Counted from the stretch's first letter, positions 1 to 9,276 are shown. The stretch is 64,000 nt of DNA from Paenibacillus allorhizosphaerae (GCF_910594985.1 NZ_CAJVCE010000019.1:78546-142545); one strand, 5' to 3'. The notes: generated from the sequence alone by a model not told the origin. Program-made: numbers and translations.

Positions 1-1123
1 CTCCCGTTACCGCAAACAATGCCCCTTCCCGTCCGTGCAGCAGAGCTTGAATCAGGCAAGCAAGCAAATACAGGCATACCAGCACCGTAATCACCTGATA
101 AACCGGCGGGCCGTACGTGAACCAGGGCGGCGGAAGAATAAGCGTGGCGGCAAATAGCATCGCCACCCACTGAATAATGCGGATTACACGGCGGTTCGTT
201 TCCTGAGGGTAGAGCGAATGAACGAACAGCGCAATGGCCGGAACGCTAAGATAATAGCATGCGTACTCAATTCGCAGCGCAGACAGCCATTCAAATCCAG
301 GCATAAAGTAATAAACGATGCCTTCCCCGACGAATGCGGCGCGAAGACCGGTCAGCAAACAAAACCCTCCAAAGTATAGAGAGCCTCTTTCCTTCCGGCG
401 CAAAATGAATTTCACGATATAATGCAGCCCCATCGCAAACAGGCTGCCGACAATAATCGTATCCAACGCAGCGCCTGTACGGATTTGCCGGTCGACTTGA
501 TCCGTGGTTCCCAGCAGCAGCGGGTTCCAAATGCCGCCGAGCCGATGATCGTAATTCGATACCTGGATCACGATATCGATATATCGCCCATTGTTATGAA
601 AATCAACTTCCTTGGGCGTGTATTTGGCCTGGGCGTTCTTGGGACCGGTACCGACCGTTCCGCTGGCAGCCACCTCGTTGCCGTTCACCCACAGCCGGTA
701 GGCCGTGCGAATATACGGAATTTTTATCGACAAAATCGGCGTTGTATCGCTCAGCTCGACCTGGAGATGGTACGTCGCATAGCCGCTGCCTCCGATATCG
801 CCGCTATCACCCAATCCGTTCCAAGAGCCCGGCTGCTCGATCTTTCCGGGTACGGGCCCTACGTTTTCGATGGGCGCAGTCAATTGCTGCGGAGCGAGCA
901 GCTGCCGCCAATAAAAGTCCCACTCGCCTATAAGCGGAAGGACGCCTTGCTGCTGGAAATGGTATTTTCCAAGAGACATCACCCCGCCCTTGGCGCGAAT
1001 ATCGGCATGTTGTCCCGAGTGCGGCTCCACATCACAGCCGGATAATACGACACTTAATAAAACTATAGCGAAAAGTGTCGTTAAACATTTATAATAGAGA
1101 TACAATCTGGAAATTGGTACCAC
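1..1123 (-). CDS. 7TMR-DISM-type membrane sensor, N-terminal part (runs off window)
   Basis: The minus-strand frame is open from a stop near 1138 to the window edge, so the gene is incomplete. The N-terminus is a lipoprotein signal (YLYYKCLTTLFAIVLLSVVL then SGC). Then follows an extracellular jelly-roll-like region (GEWDFYWRQLL, PGSWN, YATYHLQV), as in galactose-binding sensor domains, and at least five hydrophobic helices from about residue 215 on, the layout of 7TMR-DISM sensors. The output domain (histidine kinase, cyclase or other) lies outside the window. It is divergent from an OmpR-type regulator at 1237, so it may be its partner. The start is uncertain: GTG at 1123 has a GGAAAG just upstream, and TTG at 1105 is an alternative. 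The opposite-strand open frame over 422-1045 is a shadow of this gene. Confidence 0.72.
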   Translation of the reverse strand, partial: MVPISRLYLYYKCLTTLFAIVLLSVVLSGCDVEPHSGQHADIRAKGGVMSLGKYHFQQQGVLPLIGEWDFYWRQLLAPQQLTAPIENVGPVPGKIEQPGSWNGLGDSGDIGGSGYATYHLQVELSDTTPILSIKIPYIRTAYRLWVNGNEVAASGTVGTGPKNAQAKYTPKEVDFHNNGRYIDIVIQVSNYDHRLGGIWNPLLLGTTDQVDRQIRTGAALDTIIVGSLFAMGLHYIVKFILRRKERGSLYFGGFCLLTGLRAAFVGEGIVYYFMPGFEWLSALRIEYACYYLSVPAIALFVHSLYPQETNRRVIRIIQWVAMLFAATLILPPPWFTYGPPVYQVITVLVCLYLLACLIQALLHGREGALFAVTG

Positions 1124-1236
1124 GTTCTTTCCATATTACGTCAATGATCGTCGTATTAATCTTACCGCAAACCGCTTGCTTTGGATACGGAAAAAAAACG
1201 AACTGCCTTGCTGCAAAGCCTGATGGAGGGTATGAG

Positions 1237-1929
1237 ATGCCTGGAGAAAAAATATTGCTCGTCGATGATGAGGCGGAAATTGTTGAGTTGATCAGCTTGT
1301 ATTTGAAGAAGGAAGGATACGAGGTGCTCTGCTCCAATAACGGGACAGAAGCGCTGGAGATGGCCAAAGAGCATCGTCCCGACCTTGTCATCCTGGATAT
1401 TTCGCTGCCCGGTATGGACGGGATCGAAGTGTGCCGCCAACTGCGCAAATCATTCAGTACGCCAATTCTGTTCTTAAGCTGCAAGAGCGATGACATGGAC
1501 ATTATACTCGGTTTCAGCATCGGCGGCGACGATTATATAACGAAGCCGTTCAGCCCGGGACAGCTGGTCGCCCGCGTGAAGGCGCATTTGCGCCGAAGTC
1601 ATTTGATGGAACAGCATAAAGAAGATTCGCAGCATCTTTATTTTCCCGGCCTCGAGGTCGACCTGATCAGCCGGACCGTGAAGGTGGACGGAGCGATTGC
1701 TCCGCTATCCTCCAAAGAGTTCGATCTGCTGCTGCATCTGGCCAAATCGCCCGGCAAGGTGCTCCCGCTGGAGCAGCTTTACAAAATGACCTGGGGCGTG
1801 GACAGCAACGGAGATACAAGAACGCTTCTCGTCCACATTAGCAATTTGCGTAAAAAAATCGAAACGAATCCCGCCGAGCCGAGGTACATTCAAACCGTTC
1901 GAGGCGTCGGATACAAATTCAACGGCTAG
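1237..1929 (+). CDS. OmpR/PhoB-family response regulator
   Basis: A 230-residue two-domain regulator. The receiver domain begins MPGEKILLVDDEAEIVEL, with acidic pocket DD, phospho-acceptor Asp in LVILDISLPGMDG and the conserved Lys in DYITKPF. The C-terminus is an OmpR-type winged helix (APLSSKEFDLLLHLAKSPGK; LLVHISNLRKKIE; YIQTVRGVGYKF). I chose ATG 1237 because GGAGGG lies six bases upstream; the frame is open further upstream, but without a ribosome site or homology. It is divergent from the 7TM sensor, the best candidate partner in sight. Its stop overlaps the end of the convergent rluF-like gene by 11 bp, so the two transcripts are complementary at their 3' ends. No target genes are evident. 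Confidence 0.95.
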   Translation: MPGEKILLVDDEAEIVELISLYLKKEGYEVLCSNNGTEALEMAKEHRPDLVILDISLPGMDGIEVCRQLRKSFSTPILFLSCKSDDMDIILGFSIGGDDYITKPFSPGQLVARVKAHLRRSHLMEQHKEDSQHLYFPGLEVDLISRTVKVDGAIAPLSSKEFDLLLHLAKSPGKVLPLEQLYKMTWGVDSNGDTRTLLVHISNLRKKIETNPAEPRYIQTVRGVGYKFNG

Positions 1930-2641
1930 CTTCCGGACGGTGGTCCGGATCGTGGCCCGTTAACGCCAGCAATCCTTCCAGCTCTTCCCGGGTCAAATCC
2001 CGCCACTTCCCTGTCGGCAGCCCCGCCAGCTTCACGTTCATGATGCGCACTCGCTTAAGCCGCCGCACTTCATAACCGAAGGCGGCGCACATCCGGCGAA
2101 TTTGCCGGTTAAGTCCTTGGGTCAATATGATGCGGAACACCCGCTCGTCCATTTTGTATACTTTGCACGGCTTGGTCACGGTGCCGAGAATTTTCACGCC
2201 GCTCGCCATGCCCTGAAGAAAAACTGGAGTAACCGGCCTGTCCACCGTAACGATATACTCCTTTTCATGCCCGTTTTCCGCACGCAATATTTTGTTAACG
2301 ATATCTCCGTCGTTCGTAAGGAATATGAGTCCTTCAGAATCTTTGTCCAGCCGTCCGATCGGAAAGACTCGTTCCTTATGCCCGACAAAGTCCACGATAT
2401 TGCCCCGTACATGCTGTTCCGTCGTGCTGGTGATGCCGACCGGTTTGTTCAGCGCGATATATACATGCGACTTATGCTCGCCTACGAGCCGTCCGTCTAC
2501 CCGCACTTCGTCGCCTTCCTCTACCTGACTTCCTAATTCCGCCCGCTTCCCGTTAATCGTAATGCGTCCGGCTTCGATCCATTTATCTACTTCACGACGG
2601 GAGCACAGTCCCGTTTCGCTAATATATTTGTTGATTCTCAT
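1919..2641 (-). CDS. rluF: 23S rRNA pseudouridine synthase, RluF/RluB type
   Basis: About 240 residues: an N-terminal S4 RNA-binding domain (MRINKYISETGLCSRREVDK... GKRAELGSQV) then an RsuA-family catalytic domain. The catalytic Asp is in the motif GRLDKDSEGL, and the RsuA-class signature GLNRQIRRMC follows. Such enzymes isomerise a specific uridine of 23S rRNA; the RluF branch acts near U2604. The assignment to RluF rather than RluB rests on general resemblance. Start ATG 2641 follows GGAG with good spacing; the frame extends ten codons further up without support. It is convergent with, and overlaps by 11 bp, the response regulator gene. Confidence 0.9.
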   Translation of the reverse strand: MRINKYISETGLCSRREVDKWIEAGRITINGKRAELGSQVEEGDEVRVDGRLVGEHKSHVYIALNKPVGITSTTEQHVRGNIVDFVGHKERVFPIGRLDKDSEGLIFLTNDGDIVNKILRAENGHEKEYIVTVDRPVTPVFLQGMASGVKILGTVTKPCKVYKMDERVFRIILTQGLNRQIRRMCAAFGYEVRRLKRVRIMNVKLAGLPTGKWRDLTREELEGLLALTGHDPDHRPEASR

Positions 2642-2810
2642 CGTTCCCACTCCGCAATTGAATTGGATCATCCTGCCTTATTATAGCATGCGCCGGATTC
2701 GATTCAAAAAGAATGCGGCGCGCCGTTTCAAACTTGTCCAAAGCGGGTAATGAAACGGTACACCGGTGCCATGGGCATTCGGTGCAATACGAATCGAAGG
2801 AGTGTTAACG

Positions 2811-3269
2811 ATGAATCGCAAAAGAACGCTGCCGACGATCACAAAGCCGTTTACTCATGTGCACAACACCTTAACCGCACTTGGCTTCTCGGAAACGCCT
2901 TGCAGGGAAGGAACATTGTATGAACTGACATTCCATGATCCTGCGACGCTCAAGCAGTATCCGTACCGCATCCCTACACAGACGAAGGAAAACGGCCAAA
3001 CGGAGGTTCAATTGCCGGAAGCCGGATTCTGCGGAAAGCAATTCGTTCCGGAATCGGCCGAAGCCGCCGCCGTGGAGCTGCTGACCGAGGTGCAGCAATA
3101 CCTTGAAAACGGGCAGGAAAAAAAAGCCGCACCGTCGATTGACCAAGTGATGAACGGGAAAATGGCGAATAACGAAGCGGAAGTGAAAAAGCTTGGAAAG
3201 GTAATGGCCAGCATCCCCACGAACAGCGAACTGCGGAAAAACGGTCTGGTGCCCGATCCGATTCAGTAA
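2811..3269 (+). CDS. conserved hypothetical protein, 152 aa
   Basis: Not recognised. A soluble, charged protein starting MNRKRTLPTITKPFTHVHNT with no signal peptide or membrane segment. A mid-protein stretch looks like a small alpha/beta domain (YELTFHDPATLKQYPYRIPT), followed by a helix around residues 90-110 and a Lys/Glu-rich tail. ATG 2811 is preceded by GAAGGAGTG, a strong ribosome site, and a terminator hairpin follows directly, so it is probably monocistronic. Codon use matches neighbouring genes. I infer a real gene of unknown function. Confidence 0.75.
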   Translation: MNRKRTLPTITKPFTHVHNTLTALGFSETPCREGTLYELTFHDPATLKQYPYRIPTQTKENGQTEVQLPEAGFCGKQFVPESAEAAAVELLTEVQQYLENGQEKKAAPSIDQVMNGKMANNEAEVKKLGKVMASIPTNSELRKNGLVPDPIQ

Positions 3270-3280
3270 TATCGCATAAA

Positions 3281-3332
3281 GAGCAGGCAAGCCCACGGCC
3301 GGTCCATATCGGTTTGCGGGCTTTTTTGCTCC
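3281..3332 (+). terminator. rho-independent terminator
   Basis: Nested stem: GAGCA/TGCTC outside, AAGCCC/GGGCTT inside, with a T run following the inner stem at 3321-3327. It ends the 2811-3269 transcript. Confidence 0.7.
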
Positions 3333-3462
3333 TGTTTTTTGGCTTGTCAACCTGCACAAAACCGGGGGGCTCCGCGAATAGGTTAACGAGAAACGAATTT
3401 CTTCGACATCCATAAGGTGTCATGCATTTATTGATAGAAGCGATTCGGTAGAGAGGGGTCGT

Positions 3463-6081
3463 ATGGCAATGATAGGAGCGCCGTTTCTTCAGTGGATACT
3501 GCGGCGGAATAAAGGAGGCGGCGGTCGCGGAAAGCAGCCCGGGGCACGCGACGGCTCGCGAGAGCGCGGCACGTGGTCCGCGGGCGCGACGAGAGACTCC
3601 GAGCAAGTGCGCAGCAGCAGCGGGCGTGACGGAGCGTTTGCCCGCGAGGCGGCTAAAGAGCGGATGCGCAGCGACGACGCACGGCCTGCGGGCGCAGCGC
3701 GGGCGGGTGCGGCGAAGCAGGCGCTGTTGGCGAGCCGGGCCGCCTGGGGCAAAGCCGGCGCAGCAGCAGGCCGGCCACAGGCGGCGGACGGCGCAGCGGC
3801 CGCTGAGCGGCAGACGGCGAGCGCTGTGCCGGCGGGCCCCGCAAGCGAGCGCAGCGGCAGGCCGCAGGCCGGTGCGAGCGCGCCGGGGGAAGCGCCGGAG
3901 CAGGCGCAACCGCGGGCATCCGCCCAAGCGGACGCGGCGATGCGCGCGGCAGCTTCGGGCGCAACCGCGAGTGCGACGAGCTCCGCATCGGCGGCTGACA
4001 CCCCCGCAGGAGCGCCGAAGCACGCTCCTACTCCCGGTGCAGGGACGGACGCGCGCCCGAGCGGAAATGGCAAAAAAGCGCGCTCCTGGCGCCGCCCGCT
4101 GCTGGGAAGCATCGTGCTGCTGCTTGTCGTCAGCGCCGCCGGGCTCGGGCTCGGTGCGAAGTGGGTTCAAGCGCTCGACATCAGCAAGCTGGAGCATCCG
4201 CTGCCGGAGCCGTCGCTTGTAATGGACGCAAGCGGCAAGCCTGTGTCGCAGCTATCTTCCTCGAAGATCGTACCGGTGCAGCTTGATCAAATACCGCTCG
4301 ATCTGCGCAACGCCGTGATCGCCGTGGAAGACCGTCGATTTTACGATCATGCCGGGTTCGACGTATTGTCGATCGGCCGGGCGGTTATACGCGATGTGAA
4401 GACGGGTTCGCTGAAGGAAGGCGGCAGCACCATTACCCAGCAACTCGCGAAAAACTTGTTCCTGGACGCGGATAAAACGATGAGCCGCAAGCTCAAGGAG
4501 CTCGGCTATGCGATTAAAATCAATTTCACATACTCCAAAGATGAAATATTGGAGCTGTACTTAAACAGCATCTACTTCGGCGAAGGGAGATGGGGCGTAG
4601 AAGGCGCGGCCCAGCAATATTTCGGCAAGCCGGTGGAGAAGCTCACGCTTCCGGAATCGGCGATGCTCGCCGGACTGCCGAAAGCGCCGACGGCCTATTC
4701 GCCTTTCCGAAATAAAGAGAAGGCGCTTGACCGGCGCAACCTTGTGCTGTCGCTGATGAAGGAGCAAAGCTTTATCAGCGAAGCCGATTATGCCCAAGCG
4801 ATCGCCTCCCCCATTCAGCTCAACACGAATAACGGCGAATCACTCAAAGGCAAACACCCAGCGTATGTCGATCACGTGATGGATGAAGCGGAGAAGCTGT
4901 ACGGTTTCACAGAACAGCAAATCCTCACCATGGGGCTGCGCATCCATACTTCTATGGACGAAAAAGTGCAGCAAGCGGCGGAAGAAGTGTACGCGAACGA
5001 CGCGTTGTTCCCCCAGAGCCCGGCCGATCAGGTCATCCAAAGCGGCATCGCGGTCATCGACCATCGCACCGGCGGCATCCGCGCGATCATCGGCGGGCGC
5101 GGCGAGCAAGTATACCGCGGCTTTAACCATGCGACCGAGCTCAAACGGCAGCCCGGCTCGTCGTTCAAGCCGCTCGCCGTCTACGGCCCTGCCCTTGAGC
5201 GCGGCTATACGCCGGATTCGATGCTGTACGACGGGGAGCTGGATATCGCCGGCTATCGGCCCAAAGATTGGGACGGCCGAACGCGCGGGCAAGTCTCGAT
5301 GCGCGAAGCGCTCAAAAGCTCCTGGAACATTCCGGCGGTCTGGCTGCTCAACGAGATCGGCCTCGATGCGGGAATCGATTTCGTCCGCAGAGCGGGCATC
5401 GCTTTGCCCAAGACCGACCGCAGCCTGACGATCGCCCTCGGCGGGTTGTCCGAAGGCGTCTCGCCGCTGCAAATGGCGCAAGCATACGGCGCCATCGCAA
5501 GCGAAGGCGTGCTGCACCAGGCGCACGCCATTACGAAAATTACGACCAAGGATGGTCACACGCTGGTCGAAGCGACCCCGGCCTCGTCGCAAGTGACAAC
5601 GCCGACGGTCGCCTATACACTGACGACACTGCTCCAGGACGTCGTCGCTTCGGGCTCGGGCCGGGTAGCGGCACTGAGCGACCGGCCCGTTGCAGGGAAA
5701 AGCGGCACGACGCAACTGCCTGCGACCGCAGAGTTCGCCGAGATCGGCTCGGGTGGATCGAAGGACGCCTGGTTCGTCGGCTACACGCCGGAGCTGACCG
5801 CCGCCGTCTGGCTAGGTTACGACCAGACCGACCGGAAGCATTACCTGACCACCTCCGGCGGGGCGGTTCCGGCGCAGCTGTTCCGGGAAGTGATGGCCCG
5901 CTCGCTGAAGGACGTGCCGCCATCCGCTTTCCCGGTGCCGGAAGAAGTGCGCCGGGCGATGGAGCAGGCGCAGCAGCAAGCTGCCGCACAGCGCGATAAG
6001 CCTGGCAACGGCAACAGCAGCAAGCCGAGTCTAAAGGACATATGGCCTTTCAATAAGGGCAAGAAGAAAAACGACGACTGA
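3463..6081 (+). CDS. class A penicillin-binding protein (glycosyltransferase/transpeptidase) with long low-complexity N-terminus
   Basis: 872 residues. Residues 1 to about 210 are a cytoplasmic, Ala/Gly/Arg/Ser-rich low-complexity stretch encoded by very GC-rich DNA (about 3500-4080). One membrane anchor (about 212-235, LLGSIVLLLVVSAAGLGLGA) follows. The GT51 glycosyltransferase domain shows EDRRFYDHAGFD (catalytic Glu about 289) and STITQQLAKNLFLD. The transpeptidase has PGSSFKPLAV (nucleophile Ser about 566), SWN and KSGTT (about 746). It polymerises and cross-links peptidoglycan at the outer membrane face. The C-terminal tail is Gln/Ala- then Lys-rich. The domain order resembles PBP1/PBP2c-type enzymes, but I do not assign a symbol. 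Start ATG 3463 follows GAGAGGGG; ATG 3469 is also possible. It is monocistronic, ending at a bidirectional terminator. Confidence 0.95.
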   Translation: MAMIGAPFLQWILRRNKGGGGRGKQPGARDGSRERGTWSAGATRDSEQVRSSSGRDGAFAREAAKERMRSDDARPAGAARAGAAKQALLASRAAWGKAGAAAGRPQAADGAAAAERQTASAVPAGPASERSGRPQAGASAPGEAPEQAQPRASAQADAAMRAAASGATASATSSASAADTPAGAPKHAPTPGAGTDARPSGNGKKARSWRRPLLGSIVLLLVVSAAGLGLGAKWVQALDISKLEHPLPEPSLVMDASGKPVSQLSSSKIVPVQLDQIPLDLRNAVIAVEDRRFYDHAGFDVLSIGRAVIRDVKTGSLKEGGSTITQQLAKNLFLDADKTMSRKLKELGYAIKINFTYSKDEILELYLNSIYFGEGRWGVEGAAQQYFGKPVEKLTLPESAMLAGLPKAPTAYSPFRNKEKALDRRNLVLSLMKEQSFISEADYAQAIASPIQLNTNNGESLKGKHPAYVDHVMDEAEKLYGFTEQQILTMGLRIHTSMDEKVQQAAEEVYANDALFPQSPADQVIQSGIAVIDHRTGGIRAIIGGRGEQVYRGFNHATELKRQPGSSFKPLAVYGPALERGYTPDSMLYDGELDIAGYRPKDWDGRTRGQVSMREALKSSWNIPAVWLLNEIGLDAGIDFVRRAGIALPKTDRSLTIALGGLSEGVSPLQMAQAYGAIASEGVLHQAHAITKITTKDGHTLVEATPASSQVTTPTVAYTLTTLLQDVVASGSGRVAALSDRPVAGKSGTTQLPATAEFAEIGSGGSKDAWFVGYTPELTAAVWLGYDQTDRKHYLTTSGGAVPAQLFREVMARSLKDVPPSAFPVPEEVRRAMEQAQQQAAAQRDKPGNGNSSKPSLKDIWPFNKGKKKNDD

Positions 6082-6124
6082 CGCAGAGATCATAAGGTTC
6101 GGATCAAAGACTTATCTGGAAGAC

Positions 6125-6164
6125 AAAAGGACGTTCCTCGGGCATTCCGAGAGAACGTCCTTTT
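6125..6164. terminator. bidirectional rho-independent terminator
   Basis: A near-perfect stem AAAAGGACGTTC/GAACGTCCTTTT with inner CTCGG/CCGAG serves both the penicillin-binding protein gene and the convergent MFS gene. Confidence 0.9.
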
Positions 6165-6167
6165 CAG

Positions 6168-7502
6168 TTACGAAGCTTTGGCTTCCGACTTGACACGGCT
6201 TCCCTGCACGAACAGAAAAGCGGTCGATGCCAGCGCTACCAAGCTGATGATAAAGCCGTACAAGAACAGCCGGTGAATGCCTGTCATGAAATTCGGTGCC
6301 GCCGTCAACAGCGCCCCCATGATGGTCACGCCGACCGCCGTCCCGATGTTGCGCGCAAACACCTGCAGCGAAGTGGAGATCCCCTTCTGATCGGCGGCTA
6401 CGAGCTGTTGGGAGCCTATGACGGAAACAGTGATAAGCAATCCGTAAGCCAAGCCCTGCAGCGTCATGACGAGGCTTACGTACCAGAAGCCGCCCGTATC
6501 CGGCAAAAACAGCAGCAGCAGCCCTGAAATGGACAAGATGGCGTTGCCGATCACAAGAAGCCTGCGGTAGCCGTATCGAAGAATCCATTTGCCCCCGTAC
6601 ATCCCCATCGCAATCCACCCGACCGACATCCAGATAAGCGCAAAGCCGCTGACATAAAGCGAATAGCCGTGGTTTTGCAAGTAGTACGGGATGTAGCTCG
6701 ACGTACCGAACAATGCGGCACACGTCAAGAAAGCGTTCAAGATCATCCAGGCGATCGACCCGTTCTGCAGCAGCCCCATCGGTACGATGGGTGACGGATG
6801 CCGCCGTTCATTGCGGACAAACAATACGAGGCAGATCAAGCCTGCCGCCGTGCAATACAAATACCCTCCGCTGACGACCGTATTGGCCAGCAGCAGCGCG
6901 ATGCCTATCCCGAACAGCGCCGAGCCCATGTAGTTGACGCGGCTTTGTTTGGCCTGGTACACATCCTTGTACGGAATCAGCAGCAGCAGCGATGCGATGC
7001 AGATCGGCACATTAATGTAAAAAATCCAACGCCAGTCGAGCTTCTCCAGAAAAAAGCTGCCGAGCAGCGGCGCAAGCACGGCCGACAACCCCCACATGGC
7101 GGTGAAAAACGCTTGAATTTTGCCCCGCGCCTCAATCGAAAACAAATCGCCTGCGATGATAGCAGGGAAAGCAATCATCGCCCCTGCCCCTAGACCTTGC
7201 ACCGCCCGGTAAAGCACGAGCTCCACCATCGTGTTCGCCGTTCCGCAAAGCACCGAACCGAGCATGAAAATAACGATTCCCGTGGCAAGCACTTTTTTCC
7301 TGCCGAACAGATCGGAAACCCTACCGCTGATCGGCGTTACGACAGTACATAAAATCATGTAGGAAGCGAAGCTCCAGGCATACAGCTTAACGTTGCCCAG
7401 CTCATCGGCGATCAGCGGCATCGTGGTGTTCATAATCGTAGTGTCCATCGACGAGATGAGCACGGCAAGCACTATGCTGGCCATGACAGCCAACCGGTTC
7501 AT
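6168..7502 (-). CDS. MFS efflux transporter, DHA2 (EmrB/QacA-like) type
   Basis: 444 residues with about 12-14 hydrophobic helices. MFS motifs include MDTTIMNTTMPLIADEL in helix 1, the loop GRVSDLFGRKK after helix 2, YRAVQGLGAGAM in helix 4, and the antiporter-like helix 5 region LAPLLGSFFLEKLDWRWIFY. Family members export drugs or other amphiphiles by proton antiport; the substrate here cannot be read. ATG 7502 follows GGAGGAATACAT. It is separated from the sugar-binding protein gene upstream by that gene's terminator, so it is probably transcribed alone. No dedicated regulator lies beside it. Confidence 0.9.
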   Translation of the reverse strand: MNRLAVMASIVLAVLISSMDTTIMNTTMPLIADELGNVKLYAWSFASYMILCTVVTPISGRVSDLFGRKKVLATGIVIFMLGSVLCGTANTMVELVLYRAVQGLGAGAMIAFPAIIAGDLFSIEARGKIQAFFTAMWGLSAVLAPLLGSFFLEKLDWRWIFYINVPICIASLLLLIPYKDVYQAKQSRVNYMGSALFGIGIALLLANTVVSGGYLYCTAAGLICLVLFVRNERRHPSPIVPMGLLQNGSIAWMILNAFLTCAALFGTSSYIPYYLQNHGYSLYVSGFALIWMSVGWIAMGMYGGKWILRYGYRRLLVIGNAILSISGLLLLFLPDTGGFWYVSLVMTLQGLAYGLLITVSVIGSQQLVAADQKGISTSLQVFARNIGTAVGVTIMGALLTAAPNFMTGIHRLFLYGFIISLVALASTAFLFVQGSRVKSEAKAS

Positions 7503-7665
7503 ATGTATTCCTCCTCCGACAATCTGACCCCATCGTTTCATAATGCATCATAAGCTGCAATACCGTCAATACGCTTCTGAACGCGGATGCCGGCCACCGG
7601 GCCTTTGTCCGCGAGGCGAACTGTCTTTTAGGCTGAACGACTTCCGTTCCCCTGACAAAGCAAAA

Positions 7666-7698
7666 AGAAAGCCTCGGCCTTGGTGCCGAGACTTTCCC
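7666..7698 (-). terminator. rho-independent terminator of the sugar-binding protein gene
   Basis: Read on the minus strand, the stem AAAG.CTCGGC/GCCGAG.CTTT is followed by a T-rich run (TTTCTTTTTG). Confidence 0.85.
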
Positions 7699-7728
7699 TT
7701 ATGAGCCATTTTCCCTTCGCAAAACCCA

Positions 7729-9045
7729 TTACTTTTGCTTAGCCTTCTCTGCTGCGATTTCTTTATTGAACGACTCGTCCGCCGCACGAAGAGCCGTATT
7801 GAGATCTTTTTCGCCGGCCAGCACATTTCTCACTTCCGTTTCGAGAATGCCGATCCCTTTTTGCTGTAAATTTTGCAGCAGCCCAGCCGATCTCGGCGGT
7901 ATTTCCTTACCGTATTGATACTTGAAATAAGCGCCGGTATTTTTCCCTTTGAGCAGCGGATCGTTCTCCTTGAACACTTTCATCCACGTATCGCTCATTT
8001 TCAGCGCCGGGATAATACCGTCCTTCGCCGCCTGAATTTGGCGTTCCTCGCTGGTCAAATAGGCAATCGCTTCGAAGACGTCGTCCTTGTGAGCACTCGT
8101 CTTCGTGATGAAATTGTACCTGGCGCTGACTGGCGTGCCAACGCCCGGCGCATCTTTGTAAGTCGGCATCGAGACGATATCGAAGTCGAACTGCCAGTTC
8201 GACATGTCCTGCGGAAACAATTGCATCGCGGACAGCCCTTTCGGGAACAAGTTTTTCATCTCTTCGCTGGCCGCCGTCTGTTTCGTAAGCGCGATTCCCG
8301 GCAATGCATAGAAGCGAAGCATGTTTTCCAGCAGCTTTTTCCACTGGTCGTTGTTCAGGCTCGCCTTTTCTTCCTGCGCGCTGAGCGTTGAATAGCCGTA
8401 AGGATTTTGATACAGCAGCATATCGTGGTACCTGTCGCTGTAGCCGTAGTACTGCACGCCGTCCACGCTGCGCGTCATTTTTCTCGCGATGTCATATACT
8501 TCGTCCCAGGTCATGCCGTCCTTCGGATACGCCACGCCGAACTTGTCGAATAAATCTTTGTTGTAGTACAGCACCGTGCGGCTCTCGTCCAGCGGCAGCC
8601 CGATCGTTTGGCCCCCGGCGTTCGTTTTCATCGCTTCGATCAGACTCGGGTTCAGCTTCGACAAGTCATAGCGGTGTTTCTGAATCAGGGGCGTAATGTC
8701 TTCCGCCAATTTGAACTTCATCATCGTGTCTTCGATCGTTTTTTTGGAGCCGATGATAACATCGGGCACGGTCCCCGCCGTCACCAGTTCGCTGATGAAC
8801 TGGCCTTTTTGCGGAACGATGGCTTTCGCCGTCACATGCGGAAATTTGGCTTTGAGCGGCTCCTCATAATACTTTGTAAAATCTTTTTGCGACATCGAGT
8901 ACAAGTAAAACGAAATTTCGACCGGTTCCTTCGGTTTGCCCGCGTCGGCAGACGGAGCTGCAGCTTGTTTGCCCGATGTGGCGCAGCCGGATAATGCGGA
9001 ACACGCTAAAAGCAGCGAAATGGAGATAAAAGCCGTTTTTTTCAA
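7729..9045 (-). CDS. ABC-type sugar-binding lipoprotein (extracellular solute-binding family 1), orphan
   Basis: About 438 residues. Lipoprotein signal KKTAFISISLLLACSALSGC, then a Type 1 solute-binding fold (EISFYLYSMSQ near the start, DVIIGSKKTIEDTM, GLPLDESRTVLYYNKDLFDK, TWDEVYDIARKMT). It would capture a sugar or oligosaccharide outside the membrane for ABC import. No permease or ATPase genes lie nearby, so it must dock with components encoded elsewhere. Start is TTG 9045, with AAGGGGG eight bases upstream; an in-frame ATG at 9102 has no ribosome site and would spoil the signal peptide. Its promoter carries an operator shared with the xylanase gene, and the divergent LacI-type gene is the likely regulator. 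Confidence 0.9.
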   Translation of the reverse strand: MKKTAFISISLLLACSALSGCATSGKQAAAPSADAGKPKEPVEISFYLYSMSQKDFTKYYEEPLKAKFPHVTAKAIVPQKGQFISELVTAGTVPDVIIGSKKTIEDTMMKFKLAEDITPLIQKHRYDLSKLNPSLIEAMKTNAGGQTIGLPLDESRTVLYYNKDLFDKFGVAYPKDGMTWDEVYDIARKMTRSVDGVQYYGYSDRYHDMLLYQNPYGYSTLSAQEEKASLNNDQWKKLLENMLRFYALPGIALTKQTAASEEMKNLFPKGLSAMQLFPQDMSNWQFDFDIVSMPTYKDAPGVGTPVSARYNFITKTSAHKDDVFEAIAYLTSEERQIQAAKDGIIPALKMSDTWMKVFKENDPLLKGKNTGAYFKYQYGKEIPPRSAGLLQNLQQKGIGILETEVRNVLAGEKDLNTALRAADESFNKEIAAEKAKQK

Positions 9046-9073
9046 AACAAAAGCCCCCTTTTGTTCAGCGGAA

Positions 9074-9130
9074 AGTTTACGAAAACGTTTTAGTAAACTC
9101 ATTATAATTCATGCCCCGGCATTTTGTAAA
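9074..9130 (-). promoter_or_regulatory. promoter with LacI/CcpA-type operator for the sugar-binding protein gene
   Basis: On the minus strand: -35 TTTACA (9130-9125), 18 bases, -10 TATAAT (9106-9101), then a palindrome at 9099-9074 with arms AGTTTAC/GTAAACT around core AAAACGTTTT. The core and its position just after the -10 repeat in the promoter of the xylanase gene, arguing for one LacI-family repressor. CcpA catabolite repression is an alternative, since cre sites have the same central CG. Confidence 0.8.
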
Positions 9131-9276
9131 TGCTTTCATAGTAAAACGGTATGTTTTTCGCGAAAAAGGGCCGACTGCCCCATCCCCCCGCTTCGGCTTG
9201 ACCTTTGAACCCCATTGGACTCATAATGGGTCACAAGACAGCTCACAGATGCGATTCGGAAATGGGGTTACTTTTC

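Noticed and set aside
422..1045. 207-codon plus-strand open frame at the left edge
   Set aside because: It is antisense to the 7TM sensor frame, which shows signal peptide, jelly-roll motifs and helices, and it has no such features.
3489..4222. Several long Ala/Arg-rich frames on both strands in the GC-rich start of the PBP gene
   Set aside because: High GC depletes stop codons in every frame; only the PBP frame connects to the catalytic domains.
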